Below, in pieces: positions 1-11,455 of a stretch of 64,000 nt of DNA. Origin of the DNA: Apodospora peruviana (Eukaryota; Ascomycota; Sordariomycetes; Sordariales; Lasiosphaeriaceae); NCBI GenBank assembly GCA_033439685.1, contig JAUEDM010000007.1, positions 2,346,501 to 2,410,500 on the forward strand, read 5' to 3'. Position 1 is the stretch's first letter, and every line of letters begins with the position of its first letter. Both the position numbers and the translations under genes were made by a program. Below the pieces are notes generated by a model. It saw only the letters and a program-made list of their open reading frames with translations. It had not been told where the DNA came from and did not search any database.

Positions 1-2542
1 TTTGATGAACAGACAACTGAATGTAATCTGTTGAGCCTTTTATCAACAGGCGTTTCTTCACCGAGTTGGCGATGTCGTAAGTATACCTTCTTTCCATTCG
101 TCAAGTGCCGGTATGGTTGGTGAACAGGCAATTACTAGGTTTGAAGACTCTCATACAGCCACGCATCATTAATCTGTTCACTTGTTTGGCATGTGATTTC
201 TGCCGTGTGGTGTTTACATGACGGAGGTCACCAGCAAGGGGGGGTCTCTGGGTGGCTTGGCCGACACTGCGGGAAGGATGAGTGAGGGCCAAGGCTGTGA
301 CCCAGCGGCGCTGAGAGAAAAGCTCAGCCGCATGAATCCGGGCTCTGATTTCGTTTGTGTCCCTTACTTTTTTCTTGCTTCCAGCCTGCCTATTTTTTGA
401 AGGATGATTGGGCACCAAAGGTAATTGATCCGCCCTTGAGGAGCTGAGGCGAAGAGAGGAGACCGCAACCCGAGACCAGGCCCAGGTGGGTAAACAGGCA
501 GCAGACCGAACTTCTCTCAGCCCCCCCCCCCCCCCCCCCCACAAAAAAAAAACTTATTCCTCTCTGGAGTGTGCAGAGAACTGTCACTACCCTAGTCACA
601 CCGATGTGGCTTCACTTGTTGGCGGTGGTCGTCGCGTTGGCCGCGCACACATGGAAGTAAGTACAAGACCAGGCCAAGCTGTTGAGGCGCAGTTACAAAT
701 GTTTGTACGCGGCCGTGAAAGATCTCCAATTGGATGACTTGGTAATTAGCAACTGAAACAAACTGTCTGCCTTATACCGACCCGGGACCCCGGAAAGATG
801 AGGACTTATCTCGGGCAGCCGGGGCAGGGTTGTGACAGGTGCCTTCAACCCTCCCCTACTGTACATCTAATATCCAGCCAGGCTGTAGTATTAACTGTGA
901 TTGAATGTAATCTTCGGTACCGAGTCAAAGTATAGACGTTCGGAACTTGATATCCTTTCCCGCGTTGCTGGCGGGCGCAGCAACTTGAAGTGTCACTTCA
1001 ATGTTATGCTTGTAAGACTGGATTTACTTTCTCGGTTTTATCGTTTCGTCTTGAATGATTAGAATTAACTGTCTGTAAGACTCGTAAATCTCAGTGCGTG
1101 ATTGTATGATTCCGTCTACCTTCTATCACTGGTAATCATTGGCTCGTAATTCCACGCGCACTGGAAGGACAAAACAAACAGTCCAAGGCTTTGATTTTCA
1201 TCCCCAACACACCAAGGTACGTACCCGACAGTTTCGCCGAGAGAATAGACAAATCGTTTAAAGATACCTTCAAAATACATATATGATGTATTTCACTCCG
1301 CTCGACACTTGCCAACATCTAGGTCTGACGCACGACATTTTCCACACGTAGCCGATAAAATAACAGCAAGTCCCGGGCTGATACTACTCGTTTCGGGCAG
1401 CCTAATTTGATATTTCGTAAGGAAAAGGGGGTGGCTACTGGTGACGCAAGGCAGGAACTCAGTGACTCACACTACTTCCACACACACACCCTCAACAATG
1501 CGAAACCTGCACCGTATTTCCCTTCGGAGGCGGCACGGCTTTACAAACTCTACCTTGTACTTAGGGGTTTGCCTGGTGCTAGCCACCTTTGACAGAGTCT
1601 TCAGACCTAGGGATTCCCTGTTCACCAGCCAACCATACCGGTGCCTGAAGAACGGAAAGAACGTATACGACATCACCAACTCGGTGAAGAAATGCCTGTT
1701 GAGGAAAGGCTCAACACACCACATTCAGTTGTCTGTTTATCAGAATCACTCTGTTGCCTTGCCAGCTCTTACACTACACTCGGTGGTTCGCCACCAACTC
1801 GCACCCCGTAGTTCTGTATCAATGGCTGTCTGTGTACGCTCCTTCACTCACTTGGTTGGCACCTAGCCAAACTCCACCTTTATGCGAAGGCAGGCAGATC
1901 AGAAGAGCAAGGGTAACCTTCCAAGAACGTAGCCATCCTTTATCTAATGGGGCAAAAGAAGTCAGTCAGGACAACCATCTAAGAGAAAGTGGTAAGTAAC
2001 AAATGATATGGGTTGCTGGTCGACAGGATACGATGGTCCAACGTCCACAGTAGATCACAGTCGAGCAAAAAGCACAGGCAAAAAGTAACACAACACTTCT
2101 CGCTCCCAAATGTTACTCCATATAGGTACTTATTCTCACACAATATCAACCCACACATATCACAACAACACACCACGCCACATCAACGCATCGGAGACAA
2201 ATAGAGAGTTGAATCAGCATACGTACGTTATTGCTAAACAAAACGCCGCTGCTTGCTGAATTATCGTCCGTTCATCCCCTTTCACCGCCACAATCATCCA
2301 TCCTCAGCGATCCGCCGAATCGTCTGCGTGTTTATCCACCGGTCTAAAGTACGACAATAAAGAAAGAAAAAAAGGCCAGGGAAGGCGGAGCGGCGTTGTG
2401 AGTTACGTAATATGCTGCAATCTTCTCTTCCCTTTTCTCTTTTATCTCATGATATAGTACAATATGTGTGTGTCCCTTCGGACGGTGAGAGACGAAAAAG
2501 GAGGTAAAAACATTATGTATTGCGTTTTCTTGTTCTTTTTCT
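1..2542. other. Gene-poor stretch, no supported gene
   Basis: Open frames here are short and show no recognisable domain, signal peptide or convincing splice structure. The right part runs into the 3' side of the acyl carrier protein gene and probably holds its 3' UTR. A 20-base C run followed by an A-rich run is the only conspicuous structure. Confidence 0.6.
521..540. repeat. Poly-C homopolymer (20 C)
   Basis: Twenty uninterrupted C residues are followed directly by an A-rich run. The complementary strand is a 20-G tract with G-quadruplex potential. The exact length may be affected by sequencing slippage. Confidence 0.9.
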
Positions 2543-3364
2543 CTAGTTCGCGTCGGGCTGGCTGCAGATGTACTCGACAGCCTTGTCAACTGTTCACACA
2601 CGAAGTAGGTTAGTCATTCATCTTCGCGAGAGAATTGAGGCCGGAAAGGGGCAGGAACGTACTGCTGTGGATCGTGTCGGCATCCTTGTCGGGGATCTCG
2701 ATGCTAAACTCCTGTTTATAATGATGATCTCGTTAGTGTGAAGTTTTTTCAGGTTGCTTGGAAGATGGATGCGCCAGAGGAAGAAGCGCGAGCAAACCCG
2801 TTGGTTGCGTGACGTACCTCCTCGATGGCCATCACGACCTCGACGGTGTCCAGGCTGTCCAAGCCAAGGTCGTTGGCGAAGTGTGCTGTTTCTGTGATCT
2901 GTTCGCGTTGAAGTCATGTCAGAACTTGTTCCCTCAACACCCTGTCGTCGTCGTCATCGGGGGTAGCTGGACTCGACTAACCTTGGTCGGGTCGGAGACC
3001 TGTTTACAGAGTTACGGTTAGCAATTGACACAACACAATACAAAGATCACACGCGCTAGCAAGTATGCAGAAATGCCACAAGAACTGGCGTCTTCCGTCC
3101 ATGCCCGGCTTGATCCCTAAACATCCATCACAAACATACCTTGTCGAATCCCTCCAGAAGCTGCTTGATCCGCGAGTAGACCTCCTTCTTCTCCAGACCG
3201 CCGGCAGACGAGTAGTACCGCACCGCTTGCCATGCAACGGCCTTGGGGACAAAAGACACTCTCGGGGCGGCAGCGGCAATGGCTAATCTCCTGACGGCGA
3301 CGGGGCGCACGACGGCCGTCCGCACGACGGCGGCGGAAGATCGGAGGATGGCGGTGCGGAACAT
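2543..3364 (-). CDS. Mitochondrial acyl carrier protein (complex I SDAP/NDUFAB1 subunit)
   Basis: Acyl carrier protein of the mitochondrial matrix. It carries acyl chains on phosphopantetheine for mitochondrial fatty acid/lipoate synthesis and is also an accessory subunit of NADH:ubiquinone oxidoreductase. The model has five exons (3364-3140, 2999-2982, 2898-2818, 2711-2663, 2589-2543) and gives 139 residues, a normal length. The N-terminus is rich in Arg, Ala and Val without acidic residues, typical of a mitochondrial presequence of about 50 residues. Exon 3 holds the phosphopantetheine motif LGLDSLDTVE, with the attachment serine at about residue 96. It is followed by VVMAIEEEF, IPDKDAD and the C-terminal VDKAV/AVEYI-type helix. 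Exon 2 is an 18-nt microexon (VSDPTK) needed to keep the ACP fold continuous. The next gene upstream encodes another complex I subunit on the same strand. Confidence 0.93.
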
Positions 3365-3938
3365 TTTGTTTATTGCTGCGTTCTAGAAATCGACGGGGAA
3401 GGAATTCGCGGAATTGATGCGGCTATTCGAGCGAGGGCGTCGAGGTTCGCAATTGAGGCGGGCGGGCGGATGGGATGGCGGGAATGGAGAAGATTGGGAA
3501 AGCTACCGACGGTTAGAGGTGATGATAAATTTCTCGCCAAACATCGGAATCCGGGATGCCGTCGAGCTCGGGGCAGCTCTGCCAGCCAGACTGCAAGCAA
3601 GCTAAAACTTTGCCCGTGCGCGATCACGTGGGTGGCTGCTGGTGGGGCTTTAGTGGCACTAACAGCTCAGCGGGTTCCTCGTGTGGGATTTTGTTAGTGC
3701 ACATTGGAAGAGATATATCAAGGACATCATCATCGACTCGGAAGACATAGGGAATCAGAACAACAAGAGAGCACTTTTGACGCATAGGTGTATTTACAGG
3801 TGTCTATCTACAATTTCGGCGCTCTGCTTTCCACCAATGACACTGCCACATCCCAAAAAGCACAACTCCTCGATGCGTCCAAGCAGTCTCGCACCAAAAC
3901 GCAGCACAACTCCCCAATCCGTTCTTCAGCAGCATTCT
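3365..3938. other. Intergenic region between the two complex I genes
   Basis: This holds the promoter and 5' UTR of the ACP gene and the 3' UTR of the TYKY gene. Frames on both strands are short and unconvincing. No clear TATA box was seen. Confidence 0.6.
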
Positions 3939-4870
3939 TTACCTGTACGGCGCATCCGCTCTGATAACCGCAGCGAGCTCAGGCTCCCACTTGTCACCGT
4001 TGGCCAGCAATTTCTCTGTTTCGAATATTAGCATACACTACTTGCAACGTATGACCGCTACCAAGTGGACTCACCCTTGTTGTAAAGCAGCTCCTCGCGA
4101 GTCTCGGTCGCGTACTCGGCGTTGGGCGACTCGACAATCGCGTCGACAGGACATGACTCCTGGCAAAAGCCGCAGTAGATGCACTTGGTCATGTCGATAT
4201 CGTAGCGGGTCGTGCGGCGCGACCCGTCGGCGCGCTCCTCGGCCTCGATCGTGATGGCCTGCGCCGGGCAGACGGCCTCGCAGAGCTTGCAGGCAATGCA
4301 TCGCTCCTCGCCCGAGGGGTATCGTCGCAGGGCGTGCTCGCCGCGGAACCTGGGGGAGATGGGACCCTGTCATTGTTCCTGTCAGCATCTGCCAGCGATA
4401 GCCTTCTTTTTGTTTCATTGTCCTCCACCAACGCCCTCCTTTCAACCTGCAACCCATCTCGGACATTGAACAGAAAAGAAATCGTACCTTCTCAAAAGGA
4501 TAGTAAATCGTATATCTGCAGTAGCACAATAATATCAGTAAACCAAATCCACCTCCCTCTCCAGGTAAGGGATAAATAGAACTCACGGCGCCCGGAAGAA
4601 CTGCTCCAGCAGCACGTACATGCCGCGGAACATCTCCGTCAGCAAGAAGTACTTGCCGAGCTTGGTGAAGGTGCCCTCGGTCTCATCCTCCCAGCTCTTG
4701 GGTGGCGGCAAACGGAAACCCTTGGGCGGCGGGCCCGACGGCGTCGCGTACGCTCTCCTCCATTGCGCGAGCAGCATCTGGGCGGCGGCGGGTGTAACTC
4801 GTGCATTTGATGCTCGGGCAGCTACCACGCCCGCGCGGCGAACCGCCAGAGTCGAAGTGGCGGCGAGCAT
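3939..4870 (-). CDS. NADH:ubiquinone oxidoreductase 23 kDa (TYKY/NDUFS8) iron-sulfur subunit
   Basis: Peripheral-arm subunit of mitochondrial complex I that binds two [4Fe-4S] clusters (N6a and N6b) on the electron path to ubiquinone. Four exons (4870-4587, 4515-4488, 4366-4075, 4015-3939) give 226 residues, close to the usual fungal size. Residues 1-40 are basic and Ala-rich, a mitochondrial presequence. The membrane-proximal motif RAPYTIYYPFEKGP spans three exons. Two ferredoxin motifs follow: CIACKLCEAVCP (Cys 127, 130, 133, 137) and CIYCGFCQESCP (Cys 166, 169, 172, 176). The C-terminus KEKLLANGDKWEPE is conserved in this family. An in-frame ATG 69 nt upstream is rejected because it adds residues before the presequence. 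All cluster ligands are present, so the gene looks functional. It lies about 0.6 kb from the ACP gene, same strand. Confidence 0.95.
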
Positions 4871-5298
4871 CTTGTGTGTCTCGTCTCGTTGTGTAAGGTC
4901 GGTTGCGTTTAAATCGGCGGCGGCGACGGGACGGGCCAATTGGCGACTGGACTGGAGTCGGTCGACTATAATCCGGTCAGGACGACAGAGAAGCAGGAGC
5001 TACGGGCATATAGAGTGGAGAGGTAGGTAGGTGATGGTGGGAGGCGAAGTTTGGAGAGGAGCTTCCCCGGCACACCAGACGGACGGACTTGAAGCTTGAC
5101 GTGATGGATTCAACCGTCAATTCGCCGCACCTTCAATTCCAGCGAGCCACCTTGGAGCGGGATTACAATTCTCGGGCTATTATTGGCTGCAGAGCTTTGA
5201 TGTGGGGCATCCGGCGGGAGCTGTTGGAGAGGTTAAGTCACATGATCCTGTACCTGCGTTGTACGGTACACCCGACCCGTACCGCATCCGCCAAGTCA
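4871..5298. other. Promoter-side intergenic region
   Basis: Upstream region of the TYKY gene, running into the LINE relic. The frame leading into the LINE is open here but its first ~70 codons show no LINE-like motif that I recognise, so the 5' boundary of the relic is uncertain. Confidence 0.45.
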
Positions 5299-6038
5299 AC
5301 TGCGATTAGACTAGCAATGAACAAGCAACAACGGACAAGGCTCCTAGAAAGGGTGGGCAAGTTCTCAAAGATCATTGATGTGGCGCTCCCGGGCAGACAC
5401 ACGCACGACCTATACGACAGGCTGAAGCGAAAAGAAGCCTATGTACTGGCACAACTCCGGACAGGTATGGCGAGATTGAACGGATTTTTATATAAAATCA
5501 GGGCAGCTGAATCCGACCTATGCGATTGCGGTCACGGGAGGGAAACTGTGGATCACTTCCTGCTACGATGCATAAGGTAGACGGCTCTACGAGAAGGTAT
5601 GCTGCAATGTACAACGACAAGACGGGGGAGTCTCTCGTTCTATCTGGGAGGAAAAGCGCCATTGGACCCCCAAGAAATGGTCGCCAGACATGAAGGCAGT
5701 TTGGGCAACGATCAAGTATGTCATGTCAACGGGAAGACTGGATTTGGACGCACAGAGAGTAGATGCATCACAGTAAGAGAACTTGACCAAGGGGCCCACG
5801 TAGCCTCAACCAGTAGATCCTGCTTTAGCTGCTGAAAATAGGACGCCGAATACTTGGAGAATATAAACTCCCAGGCGATCTGCTACTAACACGACAAGAG
5901 GCGTCGGGTGGTCTAGAGGTGAAAAAGAGAGGGCTTGGAAGAGACAATGGCAGAACTGGATGAACCGAATGTAGTTAGCGTGCATAGGCCCTTTAGGCTT
6001 AGTGCCTCGGGCGAAATAAATTCCATCCATCCATCATA
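5299..6038 (+). mobile_element. 3' end of a decayed Tad-like LINE (non-LTR retrotransposon)
   Basis: The translated region reads as the C-terminal end of a fungal LINE polyprotein after the RNase H part: LPGRHTHDLYDRLKRKEA, then VLAQLRTGMARLNGFLYKI, then the zinc-knuckle-like CDCGHGRETVDHFLLRC. A TAG stop at 5578-5580 stands where related elements have Trp. The reading resumes in the same frame (TALREGML, RGSLSFYLGGKA) and then needs a frame change to give PDMKAVWATIKYVMSTGRLD. About 250 bp of untranslated tail follow, ending in CCATCCATCCATC, a simple repeat typical of the 3' end of such elements. Only the 3' part is present, as expected from 5'-truncated target-primed insertion. The element is dead. 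The TGG-to-TAG change fits a G-to-A transition but one site does not prove RIP. Confidence 0.8.
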
Positions 6039-6273
6039 GTATCACATCCTGAAGCAAAACAACCACCTCCTTGAGCAACAACGAACAGGCTGCATTGCGC
6101 GTCAAGCAGACAGCTTCACCGGTCAAAAGCGGTTTCAATTATATGTAATAATCTGGCATTCGTATTTTTATCCTCCAATTATGGCATTTGGTGTAGCTAC
6201 CTCAGTTCATAACCTTCATATCCGTAGAGGCTTGTCGTGGCCATTTCGGCTTCACCCCTGAAATCCCCAAATC

Positions 6274-8410
6274 TCAAAACATCCTCTCCCACGTCGTCCA
6301 CCAAACCCCCATATTGGCCGCAACAACCAAGTCCAACATCTTGAGTCCCTCATCATGAATTATTAGCTTGCCCAACTTCGCTCTCTTCCCCCTATTCCCA
6401 CCACCAGCCTTCTCCCGGCCCAGACTCAAATCCATCTCTTCATCCTCCTCCTCTTGGCCATACCAATCGTCCTCATCACTATCTCCCCTCTCGCGAGGAT
6501 CAATCTTCAACAATCTACTAAATCCCCCGTGCAGAGAATGATGATGCCCACCTTCCCTATTACCATCACCAACGCCGCCAAAAACATCCCCACCGGGCAA
6601 ATTAAATCTCAGCTCGCTCACATTCTTTGCGCCCAGCAGCGCGCTAGCCAACGAGTCGCCCCTCGGCCGACCACCGCCCACGGACGCCGACAGCTGCGTC
6701 TCCCTCCGTATATTCTGCGCCATCGCGACGGGGTCAAATTTGGCGTTCTTGCCGTCCATGAGCGTGTGTCTGCACTTGAGGCTGCGCCCATTACTACTCG
6801 TCCTGAACTCGCACTGCCCGTCCCAGGGGCTGAGAAATACATAGCCTTTAGGTTTGAGCCCCGGACCGGGTGTGGTGATCAGTGACTCGGATTGCTGCTG
6901 CTGCGGTTGCTCACGATTTTCTGATGTCGGCGATCGGTAGTTGTTGAGATCAGGATACTGGCCTGATTCAGCTGATCCGGTCGTAGAGGTGCTGCCCTGG
7001 CGGTAATGGAACGGCTTCCTCGGCAGCGGAAGGTCGTCGGGTGAGGTGCGTCCGTCGGAGCTCTTTGGCCGCTGTTGGTGGTGGTCGCCGTGCCGGCGGA
7101 AGGCGCCCTTGATGTTGGATGTCCACGATTTGGAGTACGACATCATCACCTGGCGGTGGAAGCCTTCCTCGGGTGGGCTGTAGGGTGGGTGTGTGCTGGC
7201 GCCGCCGCGACTAGGCGGTGGGCTGAGCGCTGAGCCCTGGCCGCGCATCGACTGCGTGAATGACTGCGCTGACGTTGGGTGGTTTGCTTCGACGCTGGCG
7301 AGCGTCGGCATGCCTCGGTATTTTGCGTAGCCCGATGTTTCGAGGTGGATATCGATCTTCCGCGCGGAAGACACAGACCCCATGTCATCCGGGTTGAGGT
7401 TCGGGTCTGCTTTGTCGGGCGTCGGGATGTTTGTCTGGAACGACGAGACCTTGCCGATATTCCATTGGTTTCCGGAGGTCGGGTCGCGACGGATGAGGGT
7501 TAGGGAGAATGGGTGGAAGGAAGGGCGGCGTCCGAATTTTGTGGGCGACGGCGTTCGGTCTCTGTTCTTGTTCAGCGAAGGGTAGTTGGGTGAAGCGAGC
7601 AGCCGCGTGGAATCAGGAGCGTATGGTCTCGGCGGTTGATTTGGGTAAGTCGGTGTGACAGGTCGCTCTCGTCGTGTAGAGGTTGGTGAAAGCGGGAGCT
7701 CTCTGTCCATAGGCCCCTGTGCAGCTTGCGACCTTGGGGCCAGTGGTTTCCGCGCTGCTATTTGCGCTGTCGACGAAGGAGAAAAGTTGCCGATCGTGTG
7801 CGGAGGGGGTTCGGGCGCTCCTACTGAATCTCCACTGGATTGCCTCGGTCGAAAGATGGGATTTGGTCGATATCCATCTGCATCAACCTCGACGGGTTGG
7901 GACTCCCGAACCGGGGCACGGTTCACTCCGGCAGGGGGTGGCCTGGATGCTGCCCCGATAGGAGCTGCGACCACATTTTCGGAGGTGCTCTTCCCGAGGT
8001 TGGGTACCGTCGCCGTCGCTGTCGCCGGCAGCGGCTTACGAGCAATCACCTTTCTCGCGCTCTCACCACTAGATCGAGGCGAGGTGGTGTCCTCTAGCGG
8101 CCGCGGGGCCAGCAGTTCATCCGTAGGTAGGTCGAGATGGACGTAGTACAGCGAATTCGCGACATCCTCGGCCGTCACATTCTTTTTTTGCGGCCGGAAC
8201 GTGGACAAAATAACGTCTGCTGTGGAGTTAGCGGTTTGCACACATGATCCGGGACCGGGAATGCTGCGCACCTCGAGTGCCGGGTACTCGTGAAATGTAG
8301 AGTGTGAGCGATTCTCTGAGCTCGGGGTGGTGAGGATATTGAGGCGGGTTTGCGGCAAGCGAGTTGATGGTCGACAGAGACCGGGCCTCAACTTGTGGCC
8401 GTGCCGCCAT
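6274..8410 (-). CDS. Conserved fungal protein of unknown function, 693 aa
   Basis: I do not recognise a catalytic family. Two exons (8410-8272 and 8216-6274) are joined by a 55-nt intron. The splice restores the phrase LTLYISRVPGTRDVILSTF, followed by NVTAEDVANSLYYVHL, a pattern I associate with the N-terminus of conserved hypothetical proteins of filamentous ascomycetes. A longer unspliced frame starting at 8442 would destroy this N-terminus and is rejected. The middle (about residues 90-480) is low-complexity, rich in Pro, Ser, Arg and Gln. A second ordered block near the C-terminus contains GYVFLSPWDGQCEF, CRHTLMDG and SELRFNLPGG, followed by an acidic stretch (DSDEDDWYGQEEEDEE) and a final hydrophobic segment ending GVWWTTWERMF. 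No signal peptide or clear membrane helix is seen, so an intracellular role is likely. Confidence 0.8.
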
Positions 8411-9748
8411 GCTCGATGCGACCGGATCGGGTACCGAATCACTGGATCTTTTGCTTGTGGTCGTTAAGTGTGTGGTAGTGCTGGGAGTTCAAATGCCCTT
8501 GTCCCTTGTCCGGGCGGCCGGCCGTCCCATGGGTATGTATTTGTAGAGATCGGCGGATTGACGCGCAAGTGCCGGACTCCAAACACCCAACCGAGGGCCG
8601 ACGCTGAACCTTAAATTGAGAGCGGTCCTGGGCTGACCGTCGTAGTTATTGGATGGGCCTGGCAGCTTCGGGAATATCTCGACGACAGGGAATCCTCAGC
8701 CGCCACAACAGTGGCCTGTTTGACGAGCAACAAACAGCGTGGGGTCTTTTGGTCAGTCAGTCCGCTAAGTCGTCAGCCAGCGGAGGCTGTGTGCATGGCG
8801 AGTGGTTATTTTTGCAGCGATGTTGTTCCAGAGGGATCCTCGGGCGCTAGGTGATGCAGCTTGAACGCCAGGAGCAGAATGACCAACGCCGCATCTGGCA
8901 AGCTGTCCGGGCCCTCCGTCCCAAAAAGAAGAGATATCAAGCTGGAAGGTACCTATGCAATACACTGAACAGTAGTCCGGTCTTTTCAGCTGTCTCTGCC
9001 CTCTGCAGGAAAATGATCAAGTCCTCCAAGACCGAAAAGGACCCCTCGTCGGCTAAGAGCTTGGCATACGGCCGCTGTGAGTTTGGTGGGGCACCTAGCG
9101 ATTGCGCCCGATCGGGCTTGGAGTTTGACATTCTTTGAAGATTACTTGACGCTTGGACCACAAACGTCAAATCCGAACTTGAAACTCGTCATGCATGGCA
9201 GCTTCCAGTGAGCGGAGGCCTGTTGTGGGACCCCAGCTTCACCCACTCACAGGCTACAGCGCACGACTCCAGTTGAGAGCTAAATGCTCGGCAGGAAGAT
9301 TTGCTCATCCGATTTCAGGCACTCACGAGACGGCACATCACGCGATGGACTGATGAGGTTCAATGACGACGCTTTCTCGTATCGCCACAACAACGCAAAT
9401 CATCTATTTTTGACCCTCTTTGTTCTTCTGGGACTTGAACAAGTGTTACTGTTCCCAATGTTCCCAATGAAAATGTATATATCATAACCTAAGGTAGGCT
9501 GTTCTTCAATGCCACTCCCAATCGAGAAAGTCCCTCTTTAGATACATGCCTGACTGGTTTTGAGGTGAGATTTGAAATCTCAGAATGAATATTTTCCAAT
9601 CTGCAAGAATGAGAGCGCAAGAAATCGCACAGTCGGTTATCTTACAGGAGTTCGGACGTTCGATTTCAGAATGAAAGCCCAAGCTGAGAATGTCTCCAAT
9701 CATACATCATCCTATCTCAGTCCCGGCTCCTGAGGCAGTCCCCGGTAA
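8411..9748. other. Intergenic region, no supported gene
   Basis: Promoter region of the large hypothetical gene on the left and the 3' side of the small secreted protein gene on the right. Several frames of 60-95 codons exist on both strands but none has a signal peptide, domain or conserved splice pattern. Confidence 0.6.
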
Positions 9749-10132
9749 TTACCAGTCACGGTAAGGGCAAGTTCCCTTGTAGGCCCTGATGCCACCCTCG
9801 GGCGTCCAGCAGCCCCCGGTGCCAGAGACGATGCCGGGGTCGGAGCAGTCAAACGTGTTGAAGAGCGTGATAAGGCACTTTGGGTTCCAGTAGTCGACGC
9901 TGATGGAGCCGTAGGTGATGTTGCCTGTGCCGCTGGTGAAGGTGCGGCATGAGGTGTTGTCAGGGCCCAGCGAGAGCCCGACCTGATAGAAGGTTGGATT
10001 CACGAGTGGGCATTGCGCCGTGGTGGAGATGTGGAAGTATCCCATCAAAGGGACACGGCTTTCGACGGCAGCGGCGTTGGCCGTGCCGAGGGCGAGGACC
10101 GAGAGGGCCAGGAGAGTGGAGGCGAGCTGCAT
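9749..10132 (-). CDS. Small secreted cysteine-containing protein, 127 aa
   Basis: A single-exon gene for a small exported protein of unknown function. Residues 1-21 form a clear signal peptide (MQLASTLLALSVLALGTANA). The mature part has six cysteines in the surroundings QCPLVN, SCRTF, KCLITL, DCSDPG, GCWTPE and TCPYRD, enough for three disulfides. It has two N-glycosylation sequons (DNTS, GNIT). Size, signal and even cysteine number are those of effector-like or wall-associated small secreted proteins, but I recognise no named family. An AT-rich TATA-like element lies about 110 bp upstream. Confidence 0.8.
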   Translation of the reverse strand: MQLASTLLALSVLALGTANAAAVESRVPLMGYFHISTTAQCPLVNPTFYQVGLSLGPDNTSCRTFTSGTGNITYGSISVDYWNPKCLITLFNTFDCSDPGIVSGTGGCWTPEGGIRAYKGTCPYRDW

Positions 10133-10242
10133 GGTGATTGCTTGATTTTTGAGTTGCTGTTAAATGGGATTTGAGAAGCTCAAGCGTAAAGAGGCGCTGG
10201 TGAAGACTGTGACTTCCATACGACAGAGACGCGGCGAGAACA

Positions 10243-10258
10243 TGATATTTATATATTT
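10243..10258 (-). promoter_or_regulatory. TATA-like element of the small secreted protein gene
   Basis: A run of A/T that reads AAATATATAAATATC on the minus strand lies about 110 bp before the start codon of the 127-residue secreted protein. Position and composition fit a core promoter. Confidence 0.45.
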
Positions 10259-11397
10259 GACAGCGTTACATCGGGCTGGTATCCAATGCTGGGTATAATG
10301 TAGCACTATTAGTCAAATCATAAGAGCCCCTCGTATTCAGCCCTGTCTTGCAGCATAGCGCGCCAAGCCACCGCCCTCCCGTTGTGATGTGGTTGTGGTT
10401 CAGACGAATAGAAGCGTTTCCAGAGCAGCCACACCGGGTCTGCTGACATGGTGAACTGGAGACAAGATGCGATATTTCCTCCGTCTTTGCATCCATATGA
10501 TGATGTACGTCGTCAAACCGGGGAAGGGCTGAGAAAGCACATCACCTATCACGTTATGGGCTTTCTCGGAGAAATCGTTTGGGGTTATATGTTGTCATGA
10601 CGCAAGAGGGCTGTTGCAAAATTAGAAACAACATTGTTAGTCTTTCTTATTTGAGGACAACCCATTGCATTGTGGTCTTAACGGGCCGATACATGCGTAC
10701 TAGTAGTAAGATATTCTCCTTGCGGCACTATAATGCGTACAAGTAAAGCTCGGGTTTCCAGCCTGTCCCTTGGATGAACGTTGCACAATCTGGTAGAGTC
10801 GTCGGAACATAACTGACCTTCAATTAAAGAGGACTTACTTAGATTCATGAAAATGCTTCAAACATCCGGATATGCCGCTGGGAACCAACCTTATAACCGC
10901 CGGAAGTGTCAATGAAAGCGGGAGACTTTCCGCCGTTGCACAAAACCAACCATCGCCCACAATTACTCAATTTCGACGTTTGCTCCAGGTAATCTCGGTG
11001 CCCATGGAATTTGTTTCTGACAGAAAGCTGTCAGATCGGCCTTCTGTTACGCCGGTCACAAAACGTGGCGCACATTATAGGCGACTCGCAGGCTCAGCTG
11101 GAACCAGGGTTGCTGCTGACATCGTAGGGGTTACAGTCTGGTGTAACTCTGGCAAGTCCTGGTCAACTAGATTCCGAATACCAATGCCATGATGGGATAG
11201 AAGGAGATTTGCATGGTATCTTTGACGATAAGAAATCATGATCTATCTATAATGACATGAACAATGACCTGCCATATGCAAGGGGCGCCTGGCGTGTTTA
11301 CAACCACACAAACCGAAACTAACCCAGCTTGAAAAGACAAAAAGACAAGACAAGGCAAAGTCCAAAAAAGAGAAGGTCGATAATGGACGGGAATTGA
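10259..11397. other. Intergenic region, no supported gene
   Basis: Frames here are short and lack recognisable features. The region ends at a broken tRNA-Lys. Confidence 0.6.
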
Positions 11398-11455
11398 GCC
11401 CGACGTGGGGGTCGAACCCACAACCTTGAGATTAAGAGTCTCACGCTCTACCGAT
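11398..11455 (-). pseudogene. Broken tRNA-Lys(CTT)
   Basis: On the minus strand the sequence gives the 3' two thirds of a tRNA. In order it shows a D-stem 3' half (GAGC), anticodon stem TGAGA/TCTCA around the loop CTCTTAA (anticodon CTT), a five-base variable region, the T arm GTGGG-TTCGACC-CCCAC and the acceptor 3' strand GTCGGGC. The 5' acceptor strand that should pair with GTCGGGC is missing. GGCTCAG, which could be the D-stem 5' half, occurs about 23 nt too far upstream, so the D loop would be hugely enlarged. I read this as a tRNA pseudogene disrupted by insertion or truncation. Confidence 0.65.

Noticed and set aside
101..599. Minus-strand frames of 147 and 69 codons through the poly-C run
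   Set aside because: They are open because of the homopolymer (poly-Gly codons), have no conserved features and contradict each other.
1441..1866. 141-codon plus-strand frame
   Set aside because: Thr/His/Ser-rich start, no domain, no splice support and no signal peptide despite a short hydrophobic segment.
8228..8442. Unspliced N-terminus of the 693-residue protein starting at 8442
   Set aside because: Reading through the intron gives an Arg/His-rich random N-terminus. Splicing restores the LYISRVPG...VTAEDV pattern.
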